Below are positions 26,301 through 34,063 of a stretch of 64,000 bases of DNA, piece after piece. The position numbers were made by a program, and so were the translations under genes. Where the stretch lies: the NCBI GenBank assembly GCA_964473365.1, contig CAYYOV010000012.1:1-64000 (forward strand), given 5' to 3'. This DNA is from 2-02-FULL-55-14 sp964473365. GTDB taxonomy: Bacteria > Bacteroidota > Ignavibacteria > UBA10030. Under the pieces are notes generated by a model that was not told the DNA's origin, ran no database searches, and saw nothing but the letters and a program-made list of their open reading frames with translations. Each line of letters opens with the position of its first letter. Position 1 is the stretch's first letter.

Positions 26301-26911
26301 GTGTTGACGGCCTTCTCGACGCCCCGCATGATGTCCGACACGCGCAGGAGGTCGGTTCGTACACTGTCGAGGCGCCGCCAGGCCTCCTTGCGGCGGTGCT
26401 TGTATTTCGTGACGCCAGCGGACTCTTCGAACAGTCGTCGACGTTCGTCGGAATTGTCGCTCAGGATCCCTTCGACCATCTTCAGCTCGATCACGGAGTA
26501 GGCATCGGAGCCCATGCCCGTGTCCATGAAGAGGTCGCGGATGTCCTTCAACCGACACAGCGTCCGGTTCAGGTAATATTCGCTCTCGCCCGAACGATAC
26601 ACCCGGCGCGTGATGGTGACCTCCGTGTACTCGGAGGGGAGGATCCCTTTGGAGTTCTCGATGGTGATGGAGACCTCGGCCAGTCCCAACGGCTTGCGCG
26701 ACTTGGTGCCGTTGAAGATGACATCCTCCATCTTGTCGCTCCGCAGCATGGTCGGCTTCTGTTCGCCGAGCGCCCAACGAATGGCGTCGACAACGTTCGT
26801 CTTGCCGCACCCGTTCGGGCCGACGATCGCCGTCATTCCGACGTCGAACTTCAGGTCGACCTTGTTCGCGAACGACTTGAACCCAAGGATATCGAGCTTG
26901 GAGAGATACAT
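23366..26911 (-). CDS. smc: Chromosome segregation ATPase SMC
   Basis: SMC is the ATPase core of the bacterial condensin that organises the chromosome. The 1181-aa protein is full length: head with Walker A IVGPNGCGKTN (31-38), a long coiled coil (about 170-500), a hinge (about 510-670, with RFLITD and RVAVENALGETVGYVIVD), the return coiled coil, and the ABC signature LLSGGEKTLTAIALLFA (about 1086) with Walker B FCILDEVDAPLDDTN. The frame stays open further upstream, but MYLSKLDILGFKSFA at 26911 is the family start; it overlaps the stop of the GH2-like gene by 1 bp (TGATG). No scpA/scpB is in the window. Confidence 0.97.
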   Translation of the reverse strand: MYLSKLDILGFKSFANKVDLKFDVGMTAIVGPNGCGKTNVVDAIRWALGEQKPTMLRSDKMEDVIFNGTKSRKPLGLAEVSITIENSKGILPSEYTEVTITRRVYRSGESEYYLNRTLCRLKDIRDLFMDTGMGSDAYSVIELKMVEGILSDNSDERRRLFEESAGVTKYKHRRKEAWRRLDSVRTDLLRVSDIMRGVEKAVNTLERQAQKAEKYNELSTGLREKEIDLIEREYAGIVSRIDPLREQLSVAVTEKNRIDVEVKQEEALLDVLRSELGELEDQLQAAQESLTSRQNQIHAYQQDQATARERRRSLEDNVDRYEQEIRDLRTQRETVEREHADLQVRLGALTTSIAEAEAAFNQRKSELEAFEAQVNEKRAEQKAAQDVVIRLLTELGDLRSKEGQARARTENIRGRVGYTSEENDVYRTEIAKNTELIVHLTTEHRDLRRRTAEAEVRVHQMEEYRTSLQKGVDDLKHRQLELRGELERKLARIDFLKGLVESYDGLAEGARFLITDATWKDRIRTTVGESVRSDPRTRVAVENALGETVGYVIVDNADEAYAAMEFLKRHQKGRATFICLDRIPVVHDHRPSLDGNGIVGWARSIVDTDDRYGPLFDFLLEATLIVEDLPAALRVVGAHHDLRCVTLDGDIVTGKGVLKGGSARQDEGGHISKKNQLEELSEEVKTLQETSDDVLRQIHEQSKRLEEVNLRRLQDEARTIEQEKVQVEVRIAQLEFEKKRAEESIERNVGESAKLDAEIASLQTELQRLTPAIADAESRKTAAEQTVGSTTSELETMEALWEEYSQRASAANVLLLERQSEERSVKQAIAHGASTLQSIATTVDQRTAQIESARKEISEILRRVEQTQKDLDTAQLAFEFEADRKKEVDKGHGEKRAQIHEIELKLKDERLRQQGSLKAAHDLEFKVQELTMRSEALVTRAQEEFGIELAVKEFPDAETFDLAAAREEIREHKEKLKNLGAVNFAAFDEYKSEKERLDFMTAQKTDLEDSERTLLATIDEINTTAQRQFLETFEKIRDNFIMTFKGLFDEGDEADLRLEDGVDPLEAKIEIVAKPRGKRPTSIDLLSGGEKTLTAIALLFAIYLVKPSPFCILDEVDAPLDDTNIDRFTRIIRRFADNTQFIIVTHNKRTMEAANAMYGVTMEEEGVSKLVSVKFDAPVKT

Positions 26912-29535
26912 CAGCCCTCGATGGGGGCGATCGTGAAGAGATGCTCCAGCGACGCCCTGAGGGCGTACGTCGAATCGAGCGATACGAGTGCCGCTGCCAC
27001 GATGAGCAGGCCGATCGTGATCGCGATGGCATACGTGCGGGCAGGCGTGATATCGAACACGACGGACATGGCCTTCAGGACCCGAAGGCCGGCCCAACCA
27101 CCGACAAGCAGGACCACCACAAAGACGGGAACGATGAACACGTCGTTCTCCATGATCTTGAACAAACTCATGCCGACCGGGCTCAGGACAACGAGCGGAA
27201 GTGAGCCCCAGACCGTGAGAAGCCAGGCCCGCATGAGCGGGACACGCACTCGTGCGATCCATGCCACGAAACGGATCAGGACCGTCATGAACCCGTAGAA
27301 GAGCAAGAAGACGGCGGTGAGGACCAGGATCCCGCGCACCGGTTCCCATGCTGCCGCGTTGATCTGTTCCTTGACCGCGTCCGAGACGACGAACGCCGTG
27401 AGCAGCTGATCGACGAAGGAATCTGTGCGGTAGTGATACAGGATGCCCGAGAGGACAACGGCCATCGTCGCCGACAAGCACAACGCCAGGAGCGCCGAGG
27501 CCATCAGGGGAACGTCACGGCGATCCCGCAGGTCGGCGAAGAAGTTGTACGACCGGAGAAGCGAACGCTTGACGGATTCCGCGAACCGTCGGTTGTAGGA
27601 ATACTGATACCCCAGGAGGATAATGATCAACAGGCCTGTGATGACGTGCGCAGCAGGAAACGCAGGACGATATGAACCTGCCGGGATCGCCGGGAATTTG
27701 ACGTCCTGGTACTGCGCACGGACGACCTCATAGGCGAGTCGTCGCTCTCGCGACGCGCTCGTCAGTCCATACGGATGGAGGGTCCGGTCGCCGGCTGGGA
27801 TCGTCATGACCGGCCGGTCGCCGCGCCAGTCGGAGAACGCCGTCACGAACCCGCCTGCGACGCCTGCGTCCTTGACAGCGGCGACATGTTGCAAGTAGTA
27901 CCGCGCCTGATACTCCTGGGAGCGATGGTCACGGTAGCCATTCCGGTTATGACCATCTACAGGCACGCCATACGACAGGACGATGAGCGGCCGGTCGGCA
28001 TACTTTGTTCGAAGCTGCACCAGGGTCGACCGGAATGTGCGGACATCCTCAGCGGTCACATGGACGGCGGCCAGGTCGGTGACTGAGGCGATACCATCCG
28101 CGTCGGTCGGTGCAATGCCTGCGTAGATCGGGCGCGCGTCGATAGAACGAATGATGGCCGCGACATCCTTAACGAACGCAACGGTCCGCCCGTCAGCGGC
28201 AGCGAGACGATCGCCGAGCCCCCACGCCAGTACGGCGGGGTTCGCGACGTCACGATCCACCATCTCGCGGACCATAGGATCTACGACGCCGCGGAAGGCG
28301 TCCTCTGCAAGCACTGCGGCAGGGACGTTCCAGACGGGAAGCTCAATCAGCGCATAGAGGCCATAGCGCGAGCACAAGTTCAGCAGATACGGATGCGGCG
28401 GATGGAATGCGAACCGCACCGAATTCGCCCCCAGCGATTTGATCATCGCCATGTCCCGATCCATCTGCTCATATGACAGCGACGCACCCCGTTCGGGATC
28501 GTCTTCGCGCCATGTCACCCCCTGGAGTCGCATGCGGATCCCGTTCTCGTAGAACTGTCCTTTGCGAACGGTGACCGTCGGGAAGCCGACGACACGGAGA
28601 GTCTGATCGATCACCGACCGCTGACGGGACTCCTGCAGGTAGATCGTCGTGCGAAGGACATACAGGTCGGGCTGATCCACCCGCCACCCACGCGCGTTCG
28701 GAACGACGAGGGAGCTCTGGACCTCGAGGTCCTTGAGCGCTTCGAGCGTCAGGACCTGCGGCGCGGATTGCGCGACGACGACCTCGGTCGCACGATCGAT
28801 GAGCTCCACGCCAAAGAGGTATGCATTCCGGTCACCAGTCAGAAGCGAATCGCCACCAAGGCCGGCGAAGCCGCGATTGGAGATGAGCGTCTTGATCGAG
28901 ACGCGTCCTTCGCGGGACTCGGTGTTGAATGACAACCGGGGCGTCGAGTGATCGATCCAAAGGCGCGGTGTGCCAAGCAGAAACAGACCGCGGATGATGC
29001 CGCCGTAGGTGCGCCATCCTTCCGACGTCATTCGCGTCGGCACGGTGGTGCGCGCAGTCAGTCGATTGTTGACGACGATCTGGATCGCGTTCTCGGAGCC
29101 GGCCGCGAGAGCATTGTCCGGGATATCGAACTCGATCGTCGTGTAGCCACCAACATGCCTGCCAATGTAGATGTCATTGACGAAGATCTCCGCGTCATAG
29201 TTGATGCCGTAGGCAACGAACTTAAATGCCTTCTCGACGATCTGCCGTTCGGTAAGCGTGAACGTGCGGCGAAAAGTAAACGAGCCGGTCTCATCGATCG
29301 ATGAGGGAACGGCAACGTCCTGCCATTCCTCGCCATCTGCCGATACAGTCCATGTCCCGGAGAGGTCCAGCTTCAGTCGCGACGGAGTGTCGGGATACAT
29401 GCCGACATCGAGTCCGGTGCGAATGGCCTGGCCGTTGCTCAAGATCTTGATCTGGCCGGCGAGCGGGTTGACAAGGGCGAGAAGCGCCGCAAGGATGGGG
29501 AGGGAAAGCCGAGGATATCGCGAAAGAATCGCCAA
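26911..29535 (-). CDS. GH2-like protein with C-terminal membrane domain, catalytic residues missing
   Basis: The 874-aa protein has a signal sequence, a jelly-roll sugar-binding domain (LDLSGTWTVSADGEEW, FRRTFTL, YGGIIRGLFLLGT), an immunoglobulin-like domain and a TIM-barrel-like domain with GVTWREDDPERGASLSYEQMDRDMAMIKSLGANSVRFAFHPPHPYL, as in glycoside hydrolase family 2. Where GH2 enzymes have W-x-x-G-N-E, this reads WGLGDR (Asp442-Arg443); where the nucleophile Glu is expected, it reads IVLSYG (Ser521). Both catalytic Glu are therefore absent. From about residue 615 there are roughly six membrane segments resembling a Yip1-type domain. It overlaps smc by 1 bp. A carbohydrate-sensing or scaffold role is inference. 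Confidence 0.8.
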   Translation of the reverse strand: MAILSRYPRLSLPILAALLALVNPLAGQIKILSNGQAIRTGLDVGMYPDTPSRLKLDLSGTWTVSADGEEWQDVAVPSSIDETGSFTFRRTFTLTERQIVEKAFKFVAYGINYDAEIFVNDIYIGRHVGGYTTIEFDIPDNALAAGSENAIQIVVNNRLTARTTVPTRMTSEGWRTYGGIIRGLFLLGTPRLWIDHSTPRLSFNTESREGRVSIKTLISNRGFAGLGGDSLLTGDRNAYLFGVELIDRATEVVVAQSAPQVLTLEALKDLEVQSSLVVPNARGWRVDQPDLYVLRTTIYLQESRQRSVIDQTLRVVGFPTVTVRKGQFYENGIRMRLQGVTWREDDPERGASLSYEQMDRDMAMIKSLGANSVRFAFHPPHPYLLNLCSRYGLYALIELPVWNVPAAVLAEDAFRGVVDPMVREMVDRDVANPAVLAWGLGDRLAAADGRTVAFVKDVAAIIRSIDARPIYAGIAPTDADGIASVTDLAAVHVTAEDVRTFRSTLVQLRTKYADRPLIVLSYGVPVDGHNRNGYRDHRSQEYQARYYLQHVAAVKDAGVAGGFVTAFSDWRGDRPVMTIPAGDRTLHPYGLTSASRERRLAYEVVRAQYQDVKFPAIPAGSYRPAFPAAHVITGLLIIILLGYQYSYNRRFAESVKRSLLRSYNFFADLRDRRDVPLMASALLALCLSATMAVVLSGILYHYRTDSFVDQLLTAFVVSDAVKEQINAAAWEPVRGILVLTAVFLLFYGFMTVLIRFVAWIARVRVPLMRAWLLTVWGSLPLVVLSPVGMSLFKIMENDVFIVPVFVVVLLVGGWAGLRVLKAMSVVFDITPARTYAIAITIGLLIVAAALVSLDSTYALRASLEHLFTIAPIEG

Positions 29536-29567
29536 TTTCGAACCGAAAATGTGCGAAAAATGGCAGT

Positions 29568-29590
29568 AATCTCGCTTTGAAGGCGAGATT
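29568..29590. repeat. Hairpin in the leader of the GH2-like gene
   Basis: AATCTCGC and GCGAGATT form a perfect 8-bp stem with a 7-nt loop, 33 bp upstream of the GH2-like start on the minus strand. It could be part of the 5' leader. AT-rich sequence around it is suitable for a promoter, but no convincing -35/-10 pair was found. Confidence 0.4.
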
Positions 29591-29649
29591 CTGCGAAATT
29601 AAAGCAATATAGCACCAAAACTAGGGGAATGCAAAGGATTTCTCTCAGT

Positions 29650-29700
29650 CCACAACAAAAAGAAAACCCACAAGCCGTTACAAATGAACGACTTGTGGGT
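29650..29700 (-). terminator. Rho-independent terminator of tpiA
   Basis: On the minus strand, ACCCACAAG pairs with CTTGTGGGT (9 bp, extended by CGTT/AACG after one mismatch) and is followed by TTTTCTTTTTGTTG. It begins 24 bp after the tpiA stop. Confidence 0.85.
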
Positions 29701-29724
29701 GACAGAGCTGAGCTGTGTTGGCAA

Positions 29725-30489
29725 CTACGGGGCGATTCCAGCTCTGATGATAGGTACGAAGGTATCTACCTTCAGGCATGCGCCGCCGACGAGCGCACCG
29801 TCGATATCCGGCTGACCAAGCAGTTCAACAGCATTTTCCGGCTTCACGCTTCCGCCATACTGGATGACCACCCGCGCCGCCACTTCGGCGGAGTACAGCG
29901 AGGCGATCAAGCCACGGATCATCGCATGCACCGCCTGGGCCTGCGCAGGCGTGGCCGTCTTCCCCGTTCCGATCGCCCAGACCGGCTCATACGCCACGAT
30001 CACCTTTGCCGCATCAGTCTCTGCAACCTCTTTGAAGAGGGCCTTGACCTGCGTCGACACCACGTCATCGGTCACACCTTTCTCGCGCTCCTCGAGCGTC
30101 TCCCCCACGCACGCGATCGGCAGCAATCCCGATGCCAACGCCTTCCGGACTTTCCGATTCACGCCGTCGTTGGTCTCGCCGAAGTACTGGCGCCGCTCCG
30201 AATGTCCGATAATGACGTACGTGCATCCGACAGCCTTGAGCATCCTGGGGGAGATCTCGCCGGTGAACGCACCTTCGTCCTCGGGCGACATATTCTGAGC
30301 TCCCAGCGCGATCGGCGCGGCGGACAAAAGCGGATGAGCGATCGCCAGCGAGGTGAACGGCGGGCAAACGACGACCTTGACGTTCTTCAACGGGAACGTG
30401 AGGGCCTTCGTGAGGGAAACGAGGAACGCCGAAGTCTCGGGGGCGTCCTTGAACATCTTCCAGTTACCGGCGATGACGGTAGGTCTCAT
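29725..30489 (-). CDS. tpiA: Triose-phosphate isomerase
   Basis: TpiA interconverts dihydroxyacetone phosphate and glyceraldehyde 3-phosphate. The 254-aa protein has the complete active site: AGNWKM (Lys), CTYVIIGHSERRQYF (His), VIVAYEPVWAIGTGKTAT (catalytic Glu and flexible loop) and IQYGGSVKPENA/GALVGGACL for phosphate binding. It has its own strong terminator, so it is probably transcribed alone or as the last gene of its unit. Confidence 0.98.
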   Translation of the reverse strand: MRPTVIAGNWKMFKDAPETSAFLVSLTKALTFPLKNVKVVVCPPFTSLAIAHPLLSAAPIALGAQNMSPEDEGAFTGEISPRMLKAVGCTYVIIGHSERRQYFGETNDGVNRKVRKALASGLLPIACVGETLEEREKGVTDDVVSTQVKALFKEVAETDAAKVIVAYEPVWAIGTGKTATPAQAQAVHAMIRGLIASLYSAEVAARVVIQYGGSVKPENAVELLGQPDIDGALVGGACLKVDTFVPIIRAGIAP

Positions 30490-30616
30490 TGGAATTCTTG
30501 ATGAGATTTCGAATTGTGAGTTGCCGAGTGCGAATTATCGGCTGGAGATCTCGGCAATGACAGAAAGCGACGAAGCGATCTGCATGCGGTGCCTCACGAG
30601 GGCACGCCATTCAGTC

Positions 30617-32071
30617 TTAGCTCAACTTCGCCCGCAACACATCATTCACCACCTTCGGGTTCGCCTTCCCCTTCATCCGCTTCATCACTTCACCGACGAA
30701 GAATCCGAAGACCTGCTGCTTCCCGGCGCGGAATTTTTCGACCTCGGCTGGATTGGCTGCCAGGATCTCGTCAATGATCTGCTCGATCGCACCCGAGTCC
30801 GAGATCTGCACCAGTCCCTTCCGCTTGATGACGGCCTCGGGGTCCTCGTTCGCCGCCATCATCTCCTCGAAGACCTCCTTGCCGATCTTGCCGCTGATGG
30901 TCCCGTCTACGATGAGGTTGATCATCGACGCCAGGCGCCCGGGAGTGACGGCCAGGTCGGTAAGCTCCGTGCGCTGCTCATTGACGACTCGGAGCACCTC
31001 CGTCATTGTCCAGTTACTGGCCAGCTTGACCGTCTCGTCATTCTTTTTCGCCAGCCCGCCCACGACCAATTCGAAGTAGTCGGCGAGTGGCTTCTCCGCG
31101 GTCAGGATGTCGGCATCATACTTGGGAAGATGGTATGACGACACATACCGATCGCGACGGACCTCGGGGAACTCCGGCAATGCCGAGCGGGCCGTGTCGA
31201 TCCACGGCTCGTCGACGACCACTGGGACGAGATCGGGCTCCGGGAAGTATCGATAGTCGTGGGCCTCTTCCTTGGACCGCATCGGAACGGCGATGCCCTG
31301 CGCCGAATCCCAGAGCATCGTCTCCTGCACGACGCGTCCCCCCGACTCCAGCACCTCGATCTGACGGTTGATCTCGAACTCGATCGCCCGTTCGACGAAC
31401 CGGAACGAGTTCATGTTCTTGACCTCGGTCTTCGTCCCGAACGCGGCGGCGCCGACCTTCCGGACGGACACGTTGGCGTCGCACCGAAGGCTCCCTTCTT
31501 CCATGTTGCCGTCGCAGATCCCCAGATACGTCACGATCTGGCGGATCGTCTGGAGGTATCGCGAGGCCTCGGCGGGCGTACGGATATCGGGCTCGCTGAC
31601 GATCTCGATGAGCGGCACACCACACCGGTTCAGGTCGACGAGCGAATCGATGTCCAGGTCGTGGATCGATTTGCCCGCGTCCTCTTCCATGTGGATGCGG
31701 GTGATACCCACGCGTCGGCGGGAGCCGTCGGGCATCTCGAACTCGATCCAACCCTTCGAGCAGATCGGCTCGTCGAATTGAGAGATCTGATAGCCCTTCG
31801 GCAGGTCGGGGTAGAAGTAGTTCTTCCGGGCGAACGACGACCGCGGCCGGATCGTGCAATGCGTCGCCAACCCCATGAGGAGCGTGAACTCCACGACCTG
31901 GCGGTTCAGTACCGGCAGTACGCCAGGCATGCCGAGGCAGATCGGACAGACGTTGCTGTTCGGATTGTCGCCAAAACGCGTCGAGCACCCGCAGAAGGCT
32001 TTCGACGCCGTCTTGAGCTGTGCGTGGACCTCAAGTCCGATGACCGGCTCGTAGGCGGGATTCCAAGGCAT
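30617..32071 (-). CDS. gatB: Asp/Glu-tRNA(Asn/Gln) amidotransferase subunit B
   Basis: GatB delivers ammonia to misacylated tRNA, forming Gln-tRNA or Asn-tRNA. The 484-aa protein has YEPVIGLEVHAQL, the zinc-type CxC...CxxC pattern (FCGCSTRFG, VCPICLGMPG), DLPKGYQISQFDEPI, IHMEEDAGKS, SLVDLNRCGVPLIEIVSEPD, VRKVG and EVKNMNSFRFVERAIEFEI, and the C-terminal YqeY-like helical tail. The ATG at 32071 is preferred over a TTG two codons upstream. gatA and gatC are not in this window. Confidence 0.97.
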   Translation of the reverse strand: MPWNPAYEPVIGLEVHAQLKTASKAFCGCSTRFGDNPNSNVCPICLGMPGVLPVLNRQVVEFTLLMGLATHCTIRPRSSFARKNYFYPDLPKGYQISQFDEPICSKGWIEFEMPDGSRRRVGITRIHMEEDAGKSIHDLDIDSLVDLNRCGVPLIEIVSEPDIRTPAEASRYLQTIRQIVTYLGICDGNMEEGSLRCDANVSVRKVGAAAFGTKTEVKNMNSFRFVERAIEFEINRQIEVLESGGRVVQETMLWDSAQGIAVPMRSKEEAHDYRYFPEPDLVPVVVDEPWIDTARSALPEFPEVRRDRYVSSYHLPKYDADILTAEKPLADYFELVVGGLAKKNDETVKLASNWTMTEVLRVVNEQRTELTDLAVTPGRLASMINLIVDGTISGKIGKEVFEEMMAANEDPEAVIKRKGLVQISDSGAIEQIIDEILAANPAEVEKFRAGKQQVFGFFVGEVMKRMKGKANPKVVNDVLRAKLS

Positions 32072-32114
32072 GTGCAAAGAGACTTCTGTTAGAGATCTTA
32101 GTGAACACTGATAC

Positions 32115-32213
32115 GTAGGCAGTATGCAGGTCGCGGCAGGTCAGGCTCAGGCTGAGTTCTGTTTCAAAGAACTCATCCTGCCTTTTGCCTGGAGACTCCT
32201 GCCTACTGCCTAC
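32115..32213. repeat. 99-bp full-length imperfect palindrome (MITE-like element)
   Basis: Outer arms GTAGGCAGTATGCAGG (32115-32130) and its near-perfect complement (32198-32213, 15 of 16 match), an inner arm GAGTTCT/AGAACTC around a 7-nt centre, and arms of equal length (46 nt each) make a gapless symmetric palindrome. It occupies most of the gatB-sucC gap and has no ORF. Confidence 0.65.
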
Positions 32214-32221
32214 TTGCTCCT

Positions 32222-33385
32222 TCACGCTGCGATGGCTTGCGTCACCTTCTGGGCGGCTTCCTTCAGACTGCCGGCCACGAGAAAGCTAAGGCCGGAGTTC
32301 TTCAGGATGTCGGCAGCGAGGTCGGCGTTGGTACCGGCCAATCGGACGACGATAGGCACTTTCACGTGGACGTTCTTCGCTGCTTCGACGACGCCTGTCG
32401 CCACGCGGTCGCATCGGACGATGCCGCCGAAGATATTGATGAGGATCGCCTTGACGTGCGGGTCCTTCAGGATGATCTTGAAGCCGGCTTCGACCGTCTT
32501 GGCATTCGCGCCGCCGCCGACATCGAGGAAGTTCGCTGGCATCCCGCCTGCGAGCTTGATGATGTCCATCGTTCCCATCGCAAGACCGGCGCCGTTGACC
32601 ATACAGCCCACGTTCCCGTCGAGCTTGATGTAGTTGAGGTTCGAGGCCGAAGCTTCGACCTCTAGCGGGTCCTCTTCGTCCAGATCTCGCAAGTCCGCCA
32701 GTTCCGGATGCCGATAGAGGGCGTTGTCGTCAAAGTTGATCTTGGCGTCGAGCGCAAGCACGTCGCCTTCCTTGGTCACCACAAGGGGATTGATCTCGGC
32801 GAGCGACGCATCCGTGGCCTCATATGCCTTCGCGAGCGCCAGAAGAAACTTGACGCCATTCTTGAACGCGTCTCCCTTGAGTCCGAGCCCAAAGCAGAGA
32901 TTGCGCGCCTGGAACGCCTGCAGTCCGATGCCCGGTGCGATCGCTTCCTTCAGGATCTTCTCGGGCGTCTCTTCGGCCACTTTTTCGATCTCCATCCCGC
33001 CTTCGGTCGAGACCATCACGACATTCTGCGACCGGCTACGGTCTAACGTGATACCGACATAGAGCTCGCGGGCGATGTTCATCCCCTGCTCGATGAGCAA
33101 GCGCTTGACGATGCGACCTTCGGGACCCGTTTGGTGGGTCACGAGGCGCATGCCGAGGATCTCGCTGGCACGCTGACGGACCTCGTCGATGCTCCGGGCC
33201 AGCTTCACGCCACCCCCTTTGCCGCGTCCGCCCGCATGGATCTGGGCCTTCACAACCCAGACCTCTCCTCCGACCGACTTCGCGGCGGCAACCGCCTCGT
33301 CGATCGTGAACGCGACCTGCCCCCTCGGGACAGGGACGCCGAATTTCTTGAGGATCTCTTTGCCTTGGTATTCGTGGATCTTCAT
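32222..33385 (-). CDS. sucC: Succinate-CoA ligase (ADP-forming) subunit beta
   Basis: SucC pairs with SucD to interconvert succinyl-CoA and succinate with substrate-level phosphorylation in the TCA cycle. The 387-aa protein has the ATP-grasp opening MKIHEYQGKEILKKFGVPVPRG, VVKAQIHAGGRGKGGGVKLA, AEINPLVVTKEGDVLALDAKINFDDNALYRH and NGAGLAMGTMDIIKLAGG, INIFGGIVRCD. Length is standard. sucD is not adjacent in this window. Confidence 0.97.
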   Translation of the reverse strand: MKIHEYQGKEILKKFGVPVPRGQVAFTIDEAVAAAKSVGGEVWVVKAQIHAGGRGKGGGVKLARSIDEVRQRASEILGMRLVTHQTGPEGRIVKRLLIEQGMNIARELYVGITLDRSRSQNVVMVSTEGGMEIEKVAEETPEKILKEAIAPGIGLQAFQARNLCFGLGLKGDAFKNGVKFLLALAKAYEATDASLAEINPLVVTKEGDVLALDAKINFDDNALYRHPELADLRDLDEEDPLEVEASASNLNYIKLDGNVGCMVNGAGLAMGTMDIIKLAGGMPANFLDVGGGANAKTVEAGFKIILKDPHVKAILINIFGGIVRCDRVATGVVEAAKNVHVKVPIVVRLAGTNADLAADILKNSGLSFLVAGSLKEAAQKVTQAIAA

Positions 33386-33486
33386 GTCGTTCTCCGGTTA
33401 GCCAATGTACATTCTTGTCAAAAGGTTCGACGGTTCAACGTGATAGGGATCGGGTCATCGATCCAGGCCTTCGGTCGGACCCGCTC

Positions 33487-33963
33487 TCAGCTCGCCTCCC
33501 CGCCGCCACTCCATTCGTCCAGGACCTCGCTTGCGTTCACAAATTCCTGGACCGGTACGAAGATCTTCGCCGGCTTCCTCAACGCCGATCGCGAGAACGC
33601 CGAATCACCCGCCCCGTCCCACACATATCCGATCGGCAAGAAGTCGCGCGTTACGACCTTGAAGCCCGCCTCCTCCAGCACCGACTTTGCCAGTTCCGCA
33701 TCGTTGATCTCGAACGAAGAATAGACCAACGCCCAATCCTGCTCGACGATCACCTGCTGGTGGTCGTCACAGAGTGCACGCCCGTTCGAGATCCTCACAC
33801 AGTCCTTGCACAACGGCACAGCACAAATGACGCAGGCCGCAAATGCCGGGCGGCTCCCGTGCGTGTCGCAACGGACGGTGCCGTCGTCGACAAGCAACGT
33901 ACCGCACGAAGGGCAGTACTCGCTATCGTCGGCGATGTCAGTATGACAACCGGGGCATTTCAA
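33487..33963 (-). CDS. Zinc-ribbon protein with DUF2007-type domain
   Basis: 158 aa. The N-terminus has a zinc ribbon (KCPGCHTD...YCPSCG), followed by a B-box-like Cys/His cluster (RCDTHGS...CVICAVPLCKDCVRISNGRALCDDH). The C-terminal ~85 residues (VYSSFEINDAELAKSVLEEAGFKVV...IFVPVQEFVNASEVLDEW) match DUF2007, annotated as a putative signal-transducing domain. The start is a TTG at 33963, since no in-frame ATG precedes the ribbon. Function is unknown; two zinc-binding modules plus a ligand-binding-like domain suggest a regulatory role. Confidence 0.75.
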   Translation of the reverse strand: MKCPGCHTDIADDSEYCPSCGTLLVDDGTVRCDTHGSRPAFAACVICAVPLCKDCVRISNGRALCDDHQQVIVEQDWALVYSSFEINDAELAKSVLEEAGFKVVTRDFLPIGYVWDGAGDSAFSRSALRKPAKIFVPVQEFVNASEVLDEWSGGGEAS

Positions 33964-33976
33964 CGAACATTCAAGG

Positions 33977-34063
33977 GAAGTGAGCAGTATGCAGGTGCTC
34001 TCACGCCATGGTCAGGCAGAATGGAAGACTGTGCAATGACCTGCCTACTGCGTCTCTCACTTC
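33977..34063. repeat. Second palindromic element sharing ends with 32115-32213
   Basis: Left arm GAAGTGAG-CAGTATGCAGGT (33977-33996) pairs with the complement at 34039-34063 after a 5-nt insertion. The ends GCAGTATGCAGGT and CCTGCCTACTGC are shared with 32115-32213; the interior differs. The right end covers the last codons of pruA. Confidence 0.55.

Noticed and set aside
24809..27298. 829-codon open frame on the plus strand opposite smc
   Set aside because: It is the antisense shadow of smc, produced by GC-rich codon bias; the minus-strand frame has the full SMC motifs.
26912..27481. 190-residue N-terminal extension of SMC
   Set aside because: The extension is an out-of-frame reading of the GH2-like gene; the family start MYLSKLDILGFKSF is at 26911.
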